Shown: piece after piece, positions 26,873 to 34,864 of the stretch
How positions within the stretch are numbered: position 1 is the first letter of the stretch
How the letters are laid out: each line of letters opens with the position of its first letter
Origin: Pseudomonadota bacterium
GTDB taxonomy: Bacteria > Pseudomonadota > Alphaproteobacteria > Sphingomonadales > Sphingomonadaceae
Reading direction: 5' to 3'
Length of the DNA: 64,000 bases
Assembly: GCA_029550345.1 (NCBI GenBank)
Contig: JAKPHK010000063.1
Location: forward strand, 108,897-172,896
The notes under the pieces: model-generated
Told to the model about the DNA's origin: nothing
The model's input: the letters and a program-made list of their open reading frames with translations, nothing else
Databases searched by the model: none
Program-made: the position numbers and the translations under genes

Positions 26873-27439
26873 ATGGCCAAGATCAGCGGCGTGGACATCC
26901 GTCCCGGCAACATTCTCGAATACGAAGGCGGCATCTGGAAGGTCGCCAAGACCCAGCACACCCAGCCCGGCAAGGGCGGGGCCTTCATGCAGGTCGAGAT
27001 GAAGAACCTGATCGACGGCCGCAAGACCAACGTCCGCTTCCGCAGCGCCGACACGGTTGAAAAGGTCCGCCTCGATACCAAGGACTTCCAGTTCCTCTAT
27101 GCCGAAGGTGATGACCTGGTGTTCATGGACGTAGAAACCTATGACCAGATCAACCTGCCCAAGGATCTGCTGGGCGGGGCCGACGCCTTTCTGCAGGACG
27201 GGATGACCGTGCTGCTCGAAATGTATGATGAGCGCCCGATTTCGGTCCAGCTGCCCGAACAGGTCGAAGCCACCATCGTCGAAGCTGACGCCGTGGTGAA
27301 GGGACAGACCGCATCGTCGAGCTACAAGCCGGCAATTCTGGATAACGGCGTGCGCGTAATGGTGCCGCCCCATATTGCCAGCGGAACCCGGATCATCGTC
27401 GACGTTTACGAGCGTACCTACGTCGGCAAGGCGGACTGA
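26873..27439 (+). CDS. efp: Translation elongation factor P
   Basis: EF-P relieves ribosome stalling at polyproline. The 188 residues show [21 protein letters not shown], the tip loop [18 protein letters not shown] with lysine at the modifiable position, and the C-terminal domain ending in [16 protein letters not shown]. Length is typical. The inositol monophosphatase gene starts nine bases later on the same strand and is probably cotranscribed. No lysyl-modifying enzyme is in the window. Confidence 0.97.
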   Translation: MAKISGVDIRPGNILEYEGGIWKVAKTQHTQPGKGGAFMQVEMKNLIDGRKTNVRFRSADTVEKVRLDTKDFQFLYAEGDDLVFMDVETYDQINLPKDLLGGADAFLQDGMTVLLEMYDERPISVQLPEQVEATIVEADAVVKGQTASSSYKPAILDNGVRVMVPPHIASGTRIIVDVYERTYVGKAD

Positions 27440-27448
27440 GCCCGAACC

Positions 27449-28273
27449 ATGGCAGTCCTTTCAGGCATCATCCGTGTGATGGAAAAGGCCGCGCGCAAGG
27501 CGGGTGGCCGCCTTCGCCGCGACTTTGGTGAGATCGAGCATCTTCAGGTAAGCCGCAAGGGCCCGGCCGATTTCGTCTCGAAGGCCGATCAGCGCGCTGA
27601 ACGGATGATCTGGGACGAGCTGCGCGCCGCCCGGCCCGATTGGGGCTTCCTGATGGAAGAGGGCGGAGAGATTACCGGAGCAGATGGCAAGCCGCGCTTC
27701 ATCGTCGATCCGCTCGATGGAACCAGCAACTTCCTGCACGGCATCCCGCACTTCGCGGTTTCAATCGCGGTGCAGGAACCCAAGCTCGACGGTTCGGGCT
27801 GGGGCGAGATTACCGCTGCCGTAGTCTATCAGCCGATCACCGATGAAACCTATTGGGCCGAAAAGAGCCGCGGCGCGTGGCTGCATGACGGGCGCCTGCG
27901 GGTATCGGCACGCCGCCACCTCGACGAAAGCCTGATCGCTACCGGTATTCCCTTTGCCGGTCGGGGCGACAGTGCCGAATGGACCCGCATCTATGCCGCG
28001 CTGGCTCCGCAGGTTGCCGGCATCCGCCGCTTTGGCACCGCCTCACTCGATCTCGCCTGGGTCGCCGCAGGGCGTTTCGAAGGTTTCTGGGAAAGCGAGC
28101 TTAAACCGTGGGATACGGCGGCAGGCTGTCTGCTGGTGCGTGAGGCGGGCGGGTTCGTTTCCGACTGGCGCGGGATCAGCCAGCCGATCTGCGACAAGCA
28201 AGTCCTGGCCGGCAATGATGCGCTGCACTCACGCCTGCACAAGGTGCTTGCCGCAGCGCTGAAGGCGGGATAA
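27449..28273 (+). CDS. suhB: Inositol monophosphatase family protein
   Basis: The 274 residues carry the lithium-sensitive phosphatase metal sites: EEGGEI, DPLDGTSNF and WDTAAGCLLVREAGG. The family hydrolyses inositol 1-phosphate or related sugar phosphates; in enterobacteria SuhB also binds Nus factors. The assignment to suhB rather than another member of the family is based on size and general similarity. It follows efp directly and precedes tRNA-Leu by about 20 bases. Confidence 0.85.
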   Translation: MAVLSGIIRVMEKAARKAGGRLRRDFGEIEHLQVSRKGPADFVSKADQRAERMIWDELRAARPDWGFLMEEGGEITGADGKPRFIVDPLDGTSNFLHGIPHFAVSIAVQEPKLDGSGWGEITAAVVYQPITDETYWAEKSRGAWLHDGRLRVSARRHLDESLIATGIPFAGRGDSAEWTRIYAALAPQVAGIRRFGTASLDLAWVAAGRFEGFWESELKPWDTAAGCLLVREAGGFVSDWRGISQPICDKQVLAGNDALHSRLHKVLAAALKAG

Positions 28274-28294
28274 CTGCCGCGACGTTATAAGAAT

Positions 28295-28378
28295 GCCCCT
28301 GTGGCGGAATGGTAGACGCGAACGACTCAAAATCGTTTGTCGCAAGACGTGCCCGTTCGAGTCGGGCCAGGGGCACCA
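28295..28378 (+). tRNA. tRNA-Leu (anticodon CAA)
   Basis: GCCCCTG pairs with CAGGGGC, followed by A and an encoded CCA. The D-arm is GCGGAATGGTAGACGC, the anticodon loop CTCAAAA gives CAA, a long variable arm TGTCGCAAGACG marks it as class II, and the T-arm includes CGTTCGAGTCG. A TTATAA-like -10 is seen just upstream, but no clear -35. Confidence 0.96.
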
Positions 28379-28414
28379 TTGCCGATCCGGTTTCAGCAGC
28401 CTAGGCTGCGCGCC

Positions 28415-29746
28415 ATGAAGCGCCACATCCTGATCTCGTTTGCCGCGCTCAGCGCGCTTGTCGTCACCCCGCAGGCTTCGGCCAGCGACCCCGGCATTCG
28501 CGAACGGATCGCCGCGGATATGCCCGGCCTGCTGACGATCTACCGCGATCTTCACGCCAATCCGGAACTTTCGTTTCAGGAACACCGCAGCGCCGGGATC
28601 ATGGCCGCCGCCGCTCGCAAAGCCGGATTTACGGTGACCGAGGGTGTCGGCAAGACCGGGGTGGTCGCGGTTTTGAAGAACGGCCCCGGCCCGGTCGTGC
28701 TGATCCGCGCCGACATGGACGGCCTGCCGGTGATCGAACAGACCGGACTGCCCTTTGCCAGCAAGGCCCGCGGCACTTCCACCGCCGGGGTGGAAACCGG
28801 GATCATGCACGCCTGCGGGCACGATACCCATATGACCGCCTGGATCGAAACGGCCCGCCTGCTGGCGGCCAATCGCGACAAATGGTCGGGCACGCTGGTG
28901 ATGATCGGGCAGCCCGCCGAAGAGATCGGGCTGGGCGCGCTGGAGATGCTCAAGGACGGCCTTTACACCCGTTTTCCCAAGCCCGATCATGTACTGGCCT
29001 TTCACGACAGTGCCGATCTGGCATCGGGCACAATCGGCGTCGCTCCGGGCTGGGCGCTGGCCAACGTCGATTCGGTTGATATCACGATCAAGGGCCTGGG
29101 CGGGCACGGCGCCTATCCGCACCTGACCAAGGATCCGATCGTGATCGGCAGTGCGATCGTAATGCGCCTGCAAACACTGGTCAGCCGCGAGCAGAATCCG
29201 TTTGAGCCTGCCGTCGTCACCGTTGGCAGCTTCCACGCCGGGGCCAAGCACAACATCATCTCGGACGAGGCGCACCTGCAACTGACCGTGCGATCCTATG
29301 GCGACGAATCGCGCGCGCATCTGCTTGATGGGATCCGTCGGATCTCGAAAGCGGAGGCACTGGCAGCTGGGCTTCCTGATGAACTGATGCCGGTCGTCAC
29401 GGTGATGGAACCCCACACCCGCGCAACCTGGAACAGCCCCGAGTTCTCAAGCCAGATGGCCGATTTTCTGGGCGGCGTGTTCGGCACCGGGCGGGTGGCA
29501 ATTGTCGGCCCGGTGATGGCGGGTGAAGACTTCGGCGAGTTTCGACAGGCCGATCCCGATCATATCGACAGCCTGATTTTCTGGGTTGGCGGCCGTCCGG
29601 CGGACCAGATCGCCGCAGCGAAGAAGGAGGGCAAGGTGTTGCCGGGCCTGCACAGCCCATTCTGGGCGCCAGAGGCCGACAAGGTGATCGGCACTGCTGC
29701 AGAGGCACTGACCGTTTCGGCGCTCAGACTGATGCCGAAACCCTGA
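28415..29746 (+). CDS. Secreted M20 family amidohydrolase/peptidase
   Basis: The 443 residues begin with a Sec signal (RHILISFAALSALVVTPQASA). The mature part is an M20D-type metal amidohydrolase: RDLHANPELSFQEH, IRADMDGLPVIEQTGLPFAS, MHACGHDTHM and the GEDFGEF motif near the C terminus supply the two-metal site. The family hydrolyses N-acyl amino acids or related amides. The ORF track start lies within tRNA-Leu, so the ATG at 28415 is used. Substrate unknown. Confidence 0.9.
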   Translation: MKRHILISFAALSALVVTPQASASDPGIRERIAADMPGLLTIYRDLHANPELSFQEHRSAGIMAAAARKAGFTVTEGVGKTGVVAVLKNGPGPVVLIRADMDGLPVIEQTGLPFASKARGTSTAGVETGIMHACGHDTHMTAWIETARLLAANRDKWSGTLVMIGQPAEEIGLGALEMLKDGLYTRFPKPDHVLAFHDSADLASGTIGVAPGWALANVDSVDITIKGLGGHGAYPHLTKDPIVIGSAIVMRLQTLVSREQNPFEPAVVTVGSFHAGAKHNIISDEAHLQLTVRSYGDESRAHLLDGIRRISKAEALAAGLPDELMPVVTVMEPHTRATWNSPEFSSQMADFLGGVFGTGRVAIVGPVMAGEDFGEFRQADPDHIDSLIFWVGGRPADQIAAAKKEGKVLPGLHSPFWAPEADKVIGTAAEALTVSALRLMPKP

Positions 29747-29786
29747 CACTGGCCCGAGCCGCAACCACCTGATAGACTTGCATTCA

Positions 29787-31580
29787 ATGGTCGGCCTTCC
29801 TTCCTTGCACGCTGTAATGGCGATGGCCGCCACAACGGCGATGTTCGTTGCTTTTGCGCGCGGACGCATGGCGATTGAGATCGTCTCGTTGCTCACGATC
29901 ACCGGGATCGGTCTGGCACTCTATTTCCTGCCGCTGCCGGGCCAGCAACCGGGCGACGGTCTGGCCCTCGCATTCGGCGGTTTTGGTCATCCGGCGCTGA
30001 TCACGATCTGCGCCCTGATGATCATGGGGCGCGGCCTGGTGGTGACAGGGGCGCTTGAACCGCTGGTACGGGTGCTGGAACGGGTCTGGCGGCTCAACCG
30101 CTGGCTGGGCCTGCTGGTCACCCTGCTGTTCGCCATGGCGATGTCGATGGTGATCAACGATACCCCGGTGCTGGTGCTGCTGCTGCCGATCCTGGCGCAA
30201 CTGGCAACGCGGGGCGGGATGGCCAGTTCCAAGACCCTGATCCCCGTGAATGCCGCGGTACTGATTGGCGGGATGGCCACGACCATCGGGACATCGACGA
30301 ACCTGCTGGTGGTATCCATCGCGGTGGACCTTGGTTTGCCTGCCATGTCGGTGTTCCACTTCACGCCGCTGGTCCTTGCTGCCGGGGTTATCGCCTTGCC
30401 CTATCTGTGGTTGGTTATGCCGCGCCTGCTGCCGGATAATTCGGTTACCGCCACTCACGAACCGCGGCGTTTCCGGGCGACCATGCGGATTGACGGCGGC
30501 GGGGAATATGTGGCCAAGCGGGTCGATGAGTTCCGGGCTGGCTTGCCCAGGGACTTTGCGTTCCACGATGCTCCGGACGGTCCGCTTTCCGCTAATTCAC
30601 GCCTTACGGTAAGCGGCACGCATGAGGCGCTTGAGGAAGCGACCCGGCAGCTTGGTGCCCGATTGGCTCCGCAGTGGTTGCTTACGCGAATCCGGGCGGA
30701 ATCGAAGGCCAAGGGTGTCGATCTCGTCGTCGCCGAACTGGCGCTTACGGCGGATAGCAGGCTGTGCGGATTGACCATACCGACCAGCGGAATTGCCGAT
30801 GCTCACGGTGTCGCGATCCTGGGCGTCGATTTCGCTCCGCGGCGCTGGGGGCAGGGTGGGGACGATCCGTCCAATACCGAACTTGCCGAAGGCGATGTTC
30901 TGCTGGCGATCGGCGATCTGGACCGGCTGCGCGAATTTGCCCAGGCTGACGCCTTGCTGATCCTCGACGGGATGACCGAGGTACCGCGTCGGGCCAAGGC
31001 GTTGTTGGCGCTGGGGATCATGGGGGGTGCCGTTGGTGTGGCATCTGTCGGCCTGTTGCCGATCGCGATTTCCGCTCTCGCAGGTGCGATCGCCATGCTG
31101 GTTACCGGCTGCGTCCGGTTCGATCGGGTTGGCCGGGCGCTATCGGCCAAGGTCATCGTGCTGGTTGCCGCCAGTATCGCAATCGGGCGGGTTGTGCTGG
31201 AAAGCGGGGCAGCGGAGTGGCTGGGGCAAATCCTGGCGTTGCTGCTCTCGGCGCTGCCGCCTGCAGGAATCCTGGCTGCGATCATGCTATTCGTAACTGT
31301 GCTGACCAATTTTGCCTCCAACGCCACGGCAGCGACAGTCGGAACACCGATCGCTTTCAGTATCGCACGGCAGCTAGGCCTCCCGCCCGAGCCGCTGGTC
31401 CTGGCCGTGCTGTTCGGATGCAACCTGTGCTATGCCACGCCGGTCGCCTACCAGACCAATATGCTGATCATGGCTGAAGGGGGCTATGGCTTCCGTGACT
31501 ATGTTCGCACCGGGCTGCCGCTGGTCCTGCTGATGGTAGTCTCTCTGTCTGTTATGCTGGTGATCCGCTACGGCCTCTGA
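29787..31580 (+). CDS. SLC13-type (ArsB/NhaD) permease with cytoplasmic TrkA-C domains
   Basis: The 597-residue inner-membrane protein has two blocks of hydrophobic helices flanking a soluble middle. The motifs ALMIMGRGLVVTGALEP, MVINDTPVLVLLLPI and GMATTIGTSTNLLVV are those of SLC13/ion-transporter superfamily permeases. The middle region (about residues 230-420) resembles paired TrkA-C ligand-binding domains. Such proteins move anions such as sulfate or dicarboxylates; the substrate cannot be told. A TTG nine bases upstream is an alternative start. Confidence 0.82.
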   Translation: MVGLPSLHAVMAMAATTAMFVAFARGRMAIEIVSLLTITGIGLALYFLPLPGQQPGDGLALAFGGFGHPALITICALMIMGRGLVVTGALEPLVRVLERVWRLNRWLGLLVTLLFAMAMSMVINDTPVLVLLLPILAQLATRGGMASSKTLIPVNAAVLIGGMATTIGTSTNLLVVSIAVDLGLPAMSVFHFTPLVLAAGVIALPYLWLVMPRLLPDNSVTATHEPRRFRATMRIDGGGEYVAKRVDEFRAGLPRDFAFHDAPDGPLSANSRLTVSGTHEALEEATRQLGARLAPQWLLTRIRAESKAKGVDLVVAELALTADSRLCGLTIPTSGIADAHGVAILGVDFAPRRWGQGGDDPSNTELAEGDVLLAIGDLDRLREFAQADALLILDGMTEVPRRAKALLALGIMGGAVGVASVGLLPIAISALAGAIAMLVTGCVRFDRVGRALSAKVIVLVAASIAIGRVVLESGAAEWLGQILALLLSALPPAGILAAIMLFVTVLTNFASNATAATVGTPIAFSIARQLGLPPEPLVLAVLFGCNLCYATPVAYQTNMLIMAEGGYGFRDYVRTGLPLVLLMVVSLSVMLVIRYGL

Positions 31581-31587
31581 TCGCTTT

Positions 31588-31604
31588 TTGCGAATTATTC
31601 GCAA
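31588..31604. promoter_or_regulatory. Palindrome TTGCGAA-TTA-TTCGCAA upstream of rubrerythrin
   Basis: A perfect 7-3-7 inverted repeat starts eight bases after the permease stop and 111 bases before the rubrerythrin ATG. It is AT-rich for the genome. It could be an operator for the downstream module or a mild terminator for the permease. No regulator gene is adjacent. Confidence 0.4.
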
Positions 31605-31634
31605 TTAGATGATCGGCTTAATCGATCAATACTC

Positions 31635-31647
31635 GCGGAAATTCCGC
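31635..31647. promoter_or_regulatory. Palindrome GCGGAA-A-TTCCGC upstream of rubrerythrin
   Basis: A second perfect inverted repeat (6-1-6) lies in the same 134-base gap, 68 bases before the rubrerythrin ATG. Two palindromes in one leader suggest a regulated promoter, but the binding protein is unknown. Confidence 0.38.
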
Positions 31648-31714
31648 ATGGCATAGGCCGGCCTGAAAGCGCACAAGACCATGCTCGATTTCCACCCACT
31701 CAAGGAGAGTTATC

Positions 31715-32140
31715 ATGGGACTTAAAGGCAGCCAGACCGAGGAAAACCTCAAGGCCGCATTCGCCGGTGAAAGCCAGGCCAATCGCCGTTACCTCTACTT
31801 CGCCCAGAAGGCTGACATCGAAGGCCACAACGACGTTGCCGCCGTGTTCCGTTCGACCGCCGAAGGTGAAACCGGCCACGCCCATGGTCACCTTGAGTAT
31901 CTTGAAGAATGCGGCGATCCGGCCACCGGTGAACCGATCGGTGATACCGTTGCCAACCTGAAGGCCTCGATCGCCGGTGAAACCCACGAGTACACCGATA
32001 TGTACCCGGGCATGGCCAAGACCGCACGCGACGAAGGTTTTGACGAAATCGCCGACTGGTTCGAAACCCTGGCCAAGGCTGAAAAGAGCCACGCCGGCAA
32101 GTTCCAGAAAACGCTTGACGGTCTGCTGGCCGAAGCCTGA
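31715..32140 (+). CDS. Rubrerythrin-family ferritin-like diiron protein, no rubredoxin domain
   Basis: The 141 residues form a four-helix bundle with the diiron ligands in [48 protein letters not shown] and [12 protein letters not shown]. Full rubrerythrins reduce hydrogen peroxide with electrons passed through a C-terminal rubredoxin domain, which is absent here. CAAGGAGAG gives a strong ribosome site. The two downstream genes are a Fe-S electron carrier and a DUF3501 protein, so they may supply electrons and accessory function. Cytoplasmic. Confidence 0.92.
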   Translation: MGLKGSQTEENLKAAFAGESQANRRYLYFAQKADIEGHNDVAAVFRSTAEGETGHAHGHLEYLEECGDPATGEPIGDTVANLKASIAGETHEYTDMYPGMAKTARDEGFDEIADWFETLAKAEKSHAGKFQKTLDGLLAEA

Positions 32141-32149
32141 GCCGAGATT

Positions 32150-32180
32150 GGGCGGTCCTTCGGGTCGCACGGGGCCGCCC
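32150..32180 (+). terminator. Intercistronic stem-loop after rubrerythrin
   Basis: GGGCGGTCC pairs with GGGCCGCCC (9 bp with one G-T pair). A run of five T follows some 15 bases later. This may partly terminate or stabilise the rubrerythrin message and so lower expression of the downstream genes. Confidence 0.5.
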
Positions 32181-32216
32181 ACCCTCAATCCAAGTTTTTG
32201 ATACAGGGGAAGCCCG

Positions 32217-33542
32217 ATGGAAGGCAGCCTTGAGGCGCCCGTTCGCCACCCGATTCCGTGGCAGGACGAAAGCTGGTATGATGAGGCCGCGCTCGAAGCC
32301 GAGCTGCGCCGGGTCTATGATATCTGCCATGGCTGCCGTCGCTGCTTCAATCTGTGCGACAGTTTTCCGATCCTGTTCGATTCGATCGATGAAGCGCCAA
32401 ATGAGGAAGTCGATGACCTAACCGCGCCGCAGCTCAAGGCGGTCGTCGATGCCTGCACCTTGTGCGATATGTGTTTCATGACGAAGTGCCCCTATGTGCC
32501 GCCGCATAGCTTCGATCTGGATTTCCCGCATCTGATGTTGCGCCACCGCGCGGTTGAACATCGCAAGGGACTGACCTCGTTCGCCGATCAGCAGCTGTCC
32601 GAAATGGATCGCAACGGGCGGATGGGTTCGATGGTTTCCGGCCTCGCCAACTGGGCGACGAAGGAAGGCAACGGCCTGACCCGTCCGATGATGGAGAAGG
32701 TGGCCGGGATTGACCGGCGGGCGCATTTGCCGCCGTTCATGGATGTCTCGCTGACCCGGCAAGCTCCCGGAATTGTCCCCCCGCCCAATCCCGATGGCCC
32801 GGCTTTTGGCAAGAAGGTGGCGATCTATGCCGGCTGCCACGATGAATTCAACGATGGCGGGCCGGGTTTGGCGCTGGTCAAGGTGCTGGCCCACAACGGT
32901 GTTGCAGTGCGGATCGAGCATCCCGATTGCTGCGCCATGCCAAAGCTTGAGAATGGCGATCTTCCCGCCGTATCCAACGCGGCCCAACGCATTTCGGCGT
33001 TTTTCGCGCCGCTTGTCGAAGCCGGGTGGGATGTGGTTCCGCTGACCACCTCCTGCGCACTGATGCTCAAGTTCGAATGGCCGTTGATCGAGACAGGCAA
33101 TGCAGCGGTTGCCTTGCTCAGCAAACACACATTCGACGTTTCCGAATATGTGGTTGCCTTGGCCAAGGAAACCGGTCTCGCGCCGATCGAACCGATGCCC
33201 GCGAAGATCGCGGTGCATTTCGCCTGCCATGCCCGCGCCCAGAACATGGGGCCGAAAGCAATGGAGATGCTGCGCCTGATCCCCGAGGCCAAACCGGCCC
33301 TGACCGAGCGCTGCTCTGGCCATGGCGGCAAGTGGGGTATCTTCAAGCAGAACTTCGATCGCGCAGTGAAAGTTGGAAAGCCGGCCGCGCGCAACCTGCT
33401 GAAGGAACAGCCCGATCTGGTCGTGTCCGAATGCCCGCTGGCGGGCCCGCACCTCAAGCAGGTGATTGCCGCAAATGGCGCGGAGCCTCCGGCGCGGATC
33501 GGCCACCCGATCGAAATTCTTTCCAAAGCATACGGACTTTAG
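32217..33542 (+). CDS. Fe-S protein with two 4Fe-4S clusters and CCG domains (GlpC/HdrD-like)
   Basis: The 441 residues show two ferredoxin-type cluster motifs, CHGCRRCFNLCDSFP and CTLCDMCFMTKCPYVPP, then two cysteine-rich domains with YAGCHDEFND...DCCAMPKLENGD and HFACHARAQNMG...RCSGHGGKWG. This is the architecture of the anaerobic glycerol-3-phosphate dehydrogenase C subunit and heterodisulfide reductase D. In the second domain the usual CCG reads CSG. No flavoprotein dehydrogenase is adjacent, so it is unlikely to be true GlpC. Position suggests an electron carrier for the rubrerythrin. Confidence 0.85.
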   Translation: MEGSLEAPVRHPIPWQDESWYDEAALEAELRRVYDICHGCRRCFNLCDSFPILFDSIDEAPNEEVDDLTAPQLKAVVDACTLCDMCFMTKCPYVPPHSFDLDFPHLMLRHRAVEHRKGLTSFADQQLSEMDRNGRMGSMVSGLANWATKEGNGLTRPMMEKVAGIDRRAHLPPFMDVSLTRQAPGIVPPPNPDGPAFGKKVAIYAGCHDEFNDGGPGLALVKVLAHNGVAVRIEHPDCCAMPKLENGDLPAVSNAAQRISAFFAPLVEAGWDVVPLTTSCALMLKFEWPLIETGNAAVALLSKHTFDVSEYVVALAKETGLAPIEPMPAKIAVHFACHARAQNMGPKAMEMLRLIPEAKPALTERCSGHGGKWGIFKQNFDRAVKVGKPAARNLLKEQPDLVVSECPLAGPHLKQVIAANGAEPPARIGHPIEILSKAYGL

Positions 33543-33546
33543 GATC

Positions 33547-34143
33547 ATGCCCCGCGATACTCGCACAATCACCCCTGCCGATATTCTGCCGCTCGATCAG
33601 TATGAAATGATCCGTGCGGACAAGAAGCAGGAGGCTCTTGCCCGCAAGAAGCTGACCCGGCTGGCGGTTGGCCCGCACGCCACCGCCATTTTCGAAAACT
33701 GGGATTCAATGTGGCTCCAGATTCAGGAGATGCTGCGGATCGAAAAGGGCGGGGAAGAGCAACTTGGTGATGAGCTGGCCGCCTATGATCCGATGGTCCC
33801 GAAGGGCCACGAACTGACCTGCACGCTGTTTTTCGAGATTGGCGACCCGGTGAAGCGCGATGCCTTTTTGCGGACCATCGGCGGGGTAGAGGATCACGTT
33901 GCAATCCGGATCGGCGATTTCCTTATCCGGGCACGCCCCGAAGGCGATACCGAGCGGACCCGTGAGCATGACAACAAGGCCAGCGCGGTCCATTTCTTTC
34001 ACTTCGACTTTTCACCCGAAGCAATCGCTGCATGGAAGGCTGGCGAAGGCAGCGCGATGCTGCTGATTGACCACCCGAACTATGGCCATGCCGCGCTGAT
34101 CGGGCCTGAAACCCGCGCGTTCCTTGCGCGCGAGTGCTTCTAG
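33547..34143 (+). CDS. DUF3501 family protein
   Basis: The 198-residue soluble protein begins ITPADILPLDQYEMIRADKKQEAL, typical of DUF3501, and has HFFHFDFSPEAIAAWKAG near the C terminus. It starts four bases after the Fe-S gene and completes the three-gene module rubrerythrin/Fe-S protein/DUF3501 that recurs in proteobacteria. The biochemical role is unknown; context points to peroxide or iron homeostasis. The ORF track start lies inside the previous gene, so the ATG at 33547 is used. Confidence 0.85.
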   Translation: MPRDTRTITPADILPLDQYEMIRADKKQEALARKKLTRLAVGPHATAIFENWDSMWLQIQEMLRIEKGGEEQLGDELAAYDPMVPKGHELTCTLFFEIGDPVKRDAFLRTIGGVEDHVAIRIGDFLIRARPEGDTERTREHDNKASAVHFFHFDFSPEAIAAWKAGEGSAMLLIDHPNYGHAALIGPETRAFLARECF

Positions 34144-34155
34144 ACCGCTTTCCGT

Positions 34156-34701
34156 TCATTCGCTGTCGGCTGGTGCGCCCGAGCGTTGCCGCGCTGCCGC
34201 TTGAGCCTGTGCGCGCTGTTCGTCTGTCGGCTCCTGAGGGTCAGCTGCGTTGCCCTTCTTCTTGGCGCTGAGTGGATCACCTTTCGGTCCAGGGACGCCG
34301 TTGACGGTTACGCTGTCGCCTGGGCTGCTGGGCAGGTTTTCCGGCTCAAAGCGTCGGGATGGGTCGGGCCGCTTGCTCTGGCGGGCTTCGGGCGGCGGGC
34401 CAGCATAGCCGCCACCGCCACCACCACCGCCGAAATCGCTCGACCCGCCTTCATCGTTGCCGAAGCTGCCGGTGGTTCCCTTGCGAACAACCAGGTTGTT
34501 TGCGATCTTCTTGGTGCCCATGCTCTGTTGCTGGGCGTCGATCAGATCGTTGGTGGCTTTCCGGGCTTCGATTTCGCCTGCCACTCCAAAGCCGTCGCCG
34601 CCAGCAAACAGCGCCAGCAAGGCGGTGATGGCCACAGTCGCTCCGGCGAAATGCTTGAGCTGCTTTAGTGAAATCGGAAGGGGCTGGGCCTGGCGTCGCA
34701 T
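34156..34701 (-). CDS. Glycine-rich single-span or secreted protein, unknown
   Basis: The 181 residues start with basic residues and a hydrophobic segment (HFAGATVAITALLALFAGG), then a low-complexity region with eight consecutive glycines and a charged Gln/Ala/Arg-rich tail. It is either an inner-membrane protein with one span or secreted. The terminal half is probably disordered. I recognise no family. It is convergent with the DUF3501 gene and precedes the terminator of aceA. Confidence 0.6.
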   Translation of the reverse strand: MRRQAQPLPISLKQLKHFAGATVAITALLALFAGGDGFGVAGEIEARKATNDLIDAQQQSMGTKKIANNLVVRKGTTGSFGNDEGGSSDFGGGGGGGGYAGPPPEARQSKRPDPSRRFEPENLPSSPGDSVTVNGVPGPKGDPLSAKKKGNAADPQEPTDEQRAQAQAAARQRSGAPADSE

Positions 34702-34755
34702 GGGAGGAACCCTAGCCGACGAAGGTTAACCGCCCCGTTCCGCCTTATGGTTACG

Positions 34756-34802
34756 GAAAAATTGATGGCCGCCGGAATGAAAGGGGCACTCCGACGGCCA
34801 TC
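34756..34802 (-). terminator. Rho-independent terminator of aceA
   Basis: On the minus strand GATGGCCGTCGGAGTG pairs with CATTCCGGCGGCCATC around a short loop, followed by AATTTTT. It lies about 60 bases after the aceA stop and is the clearest intrinsic terminator in the window. Confidence 0.85.
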
Positions 34803-34864
34803 GTTTCTCCTCCCCAGGAGATCTGTGCGGCCATGGGGCCGCAAACCGGGTGTCAGCCGCAGCC

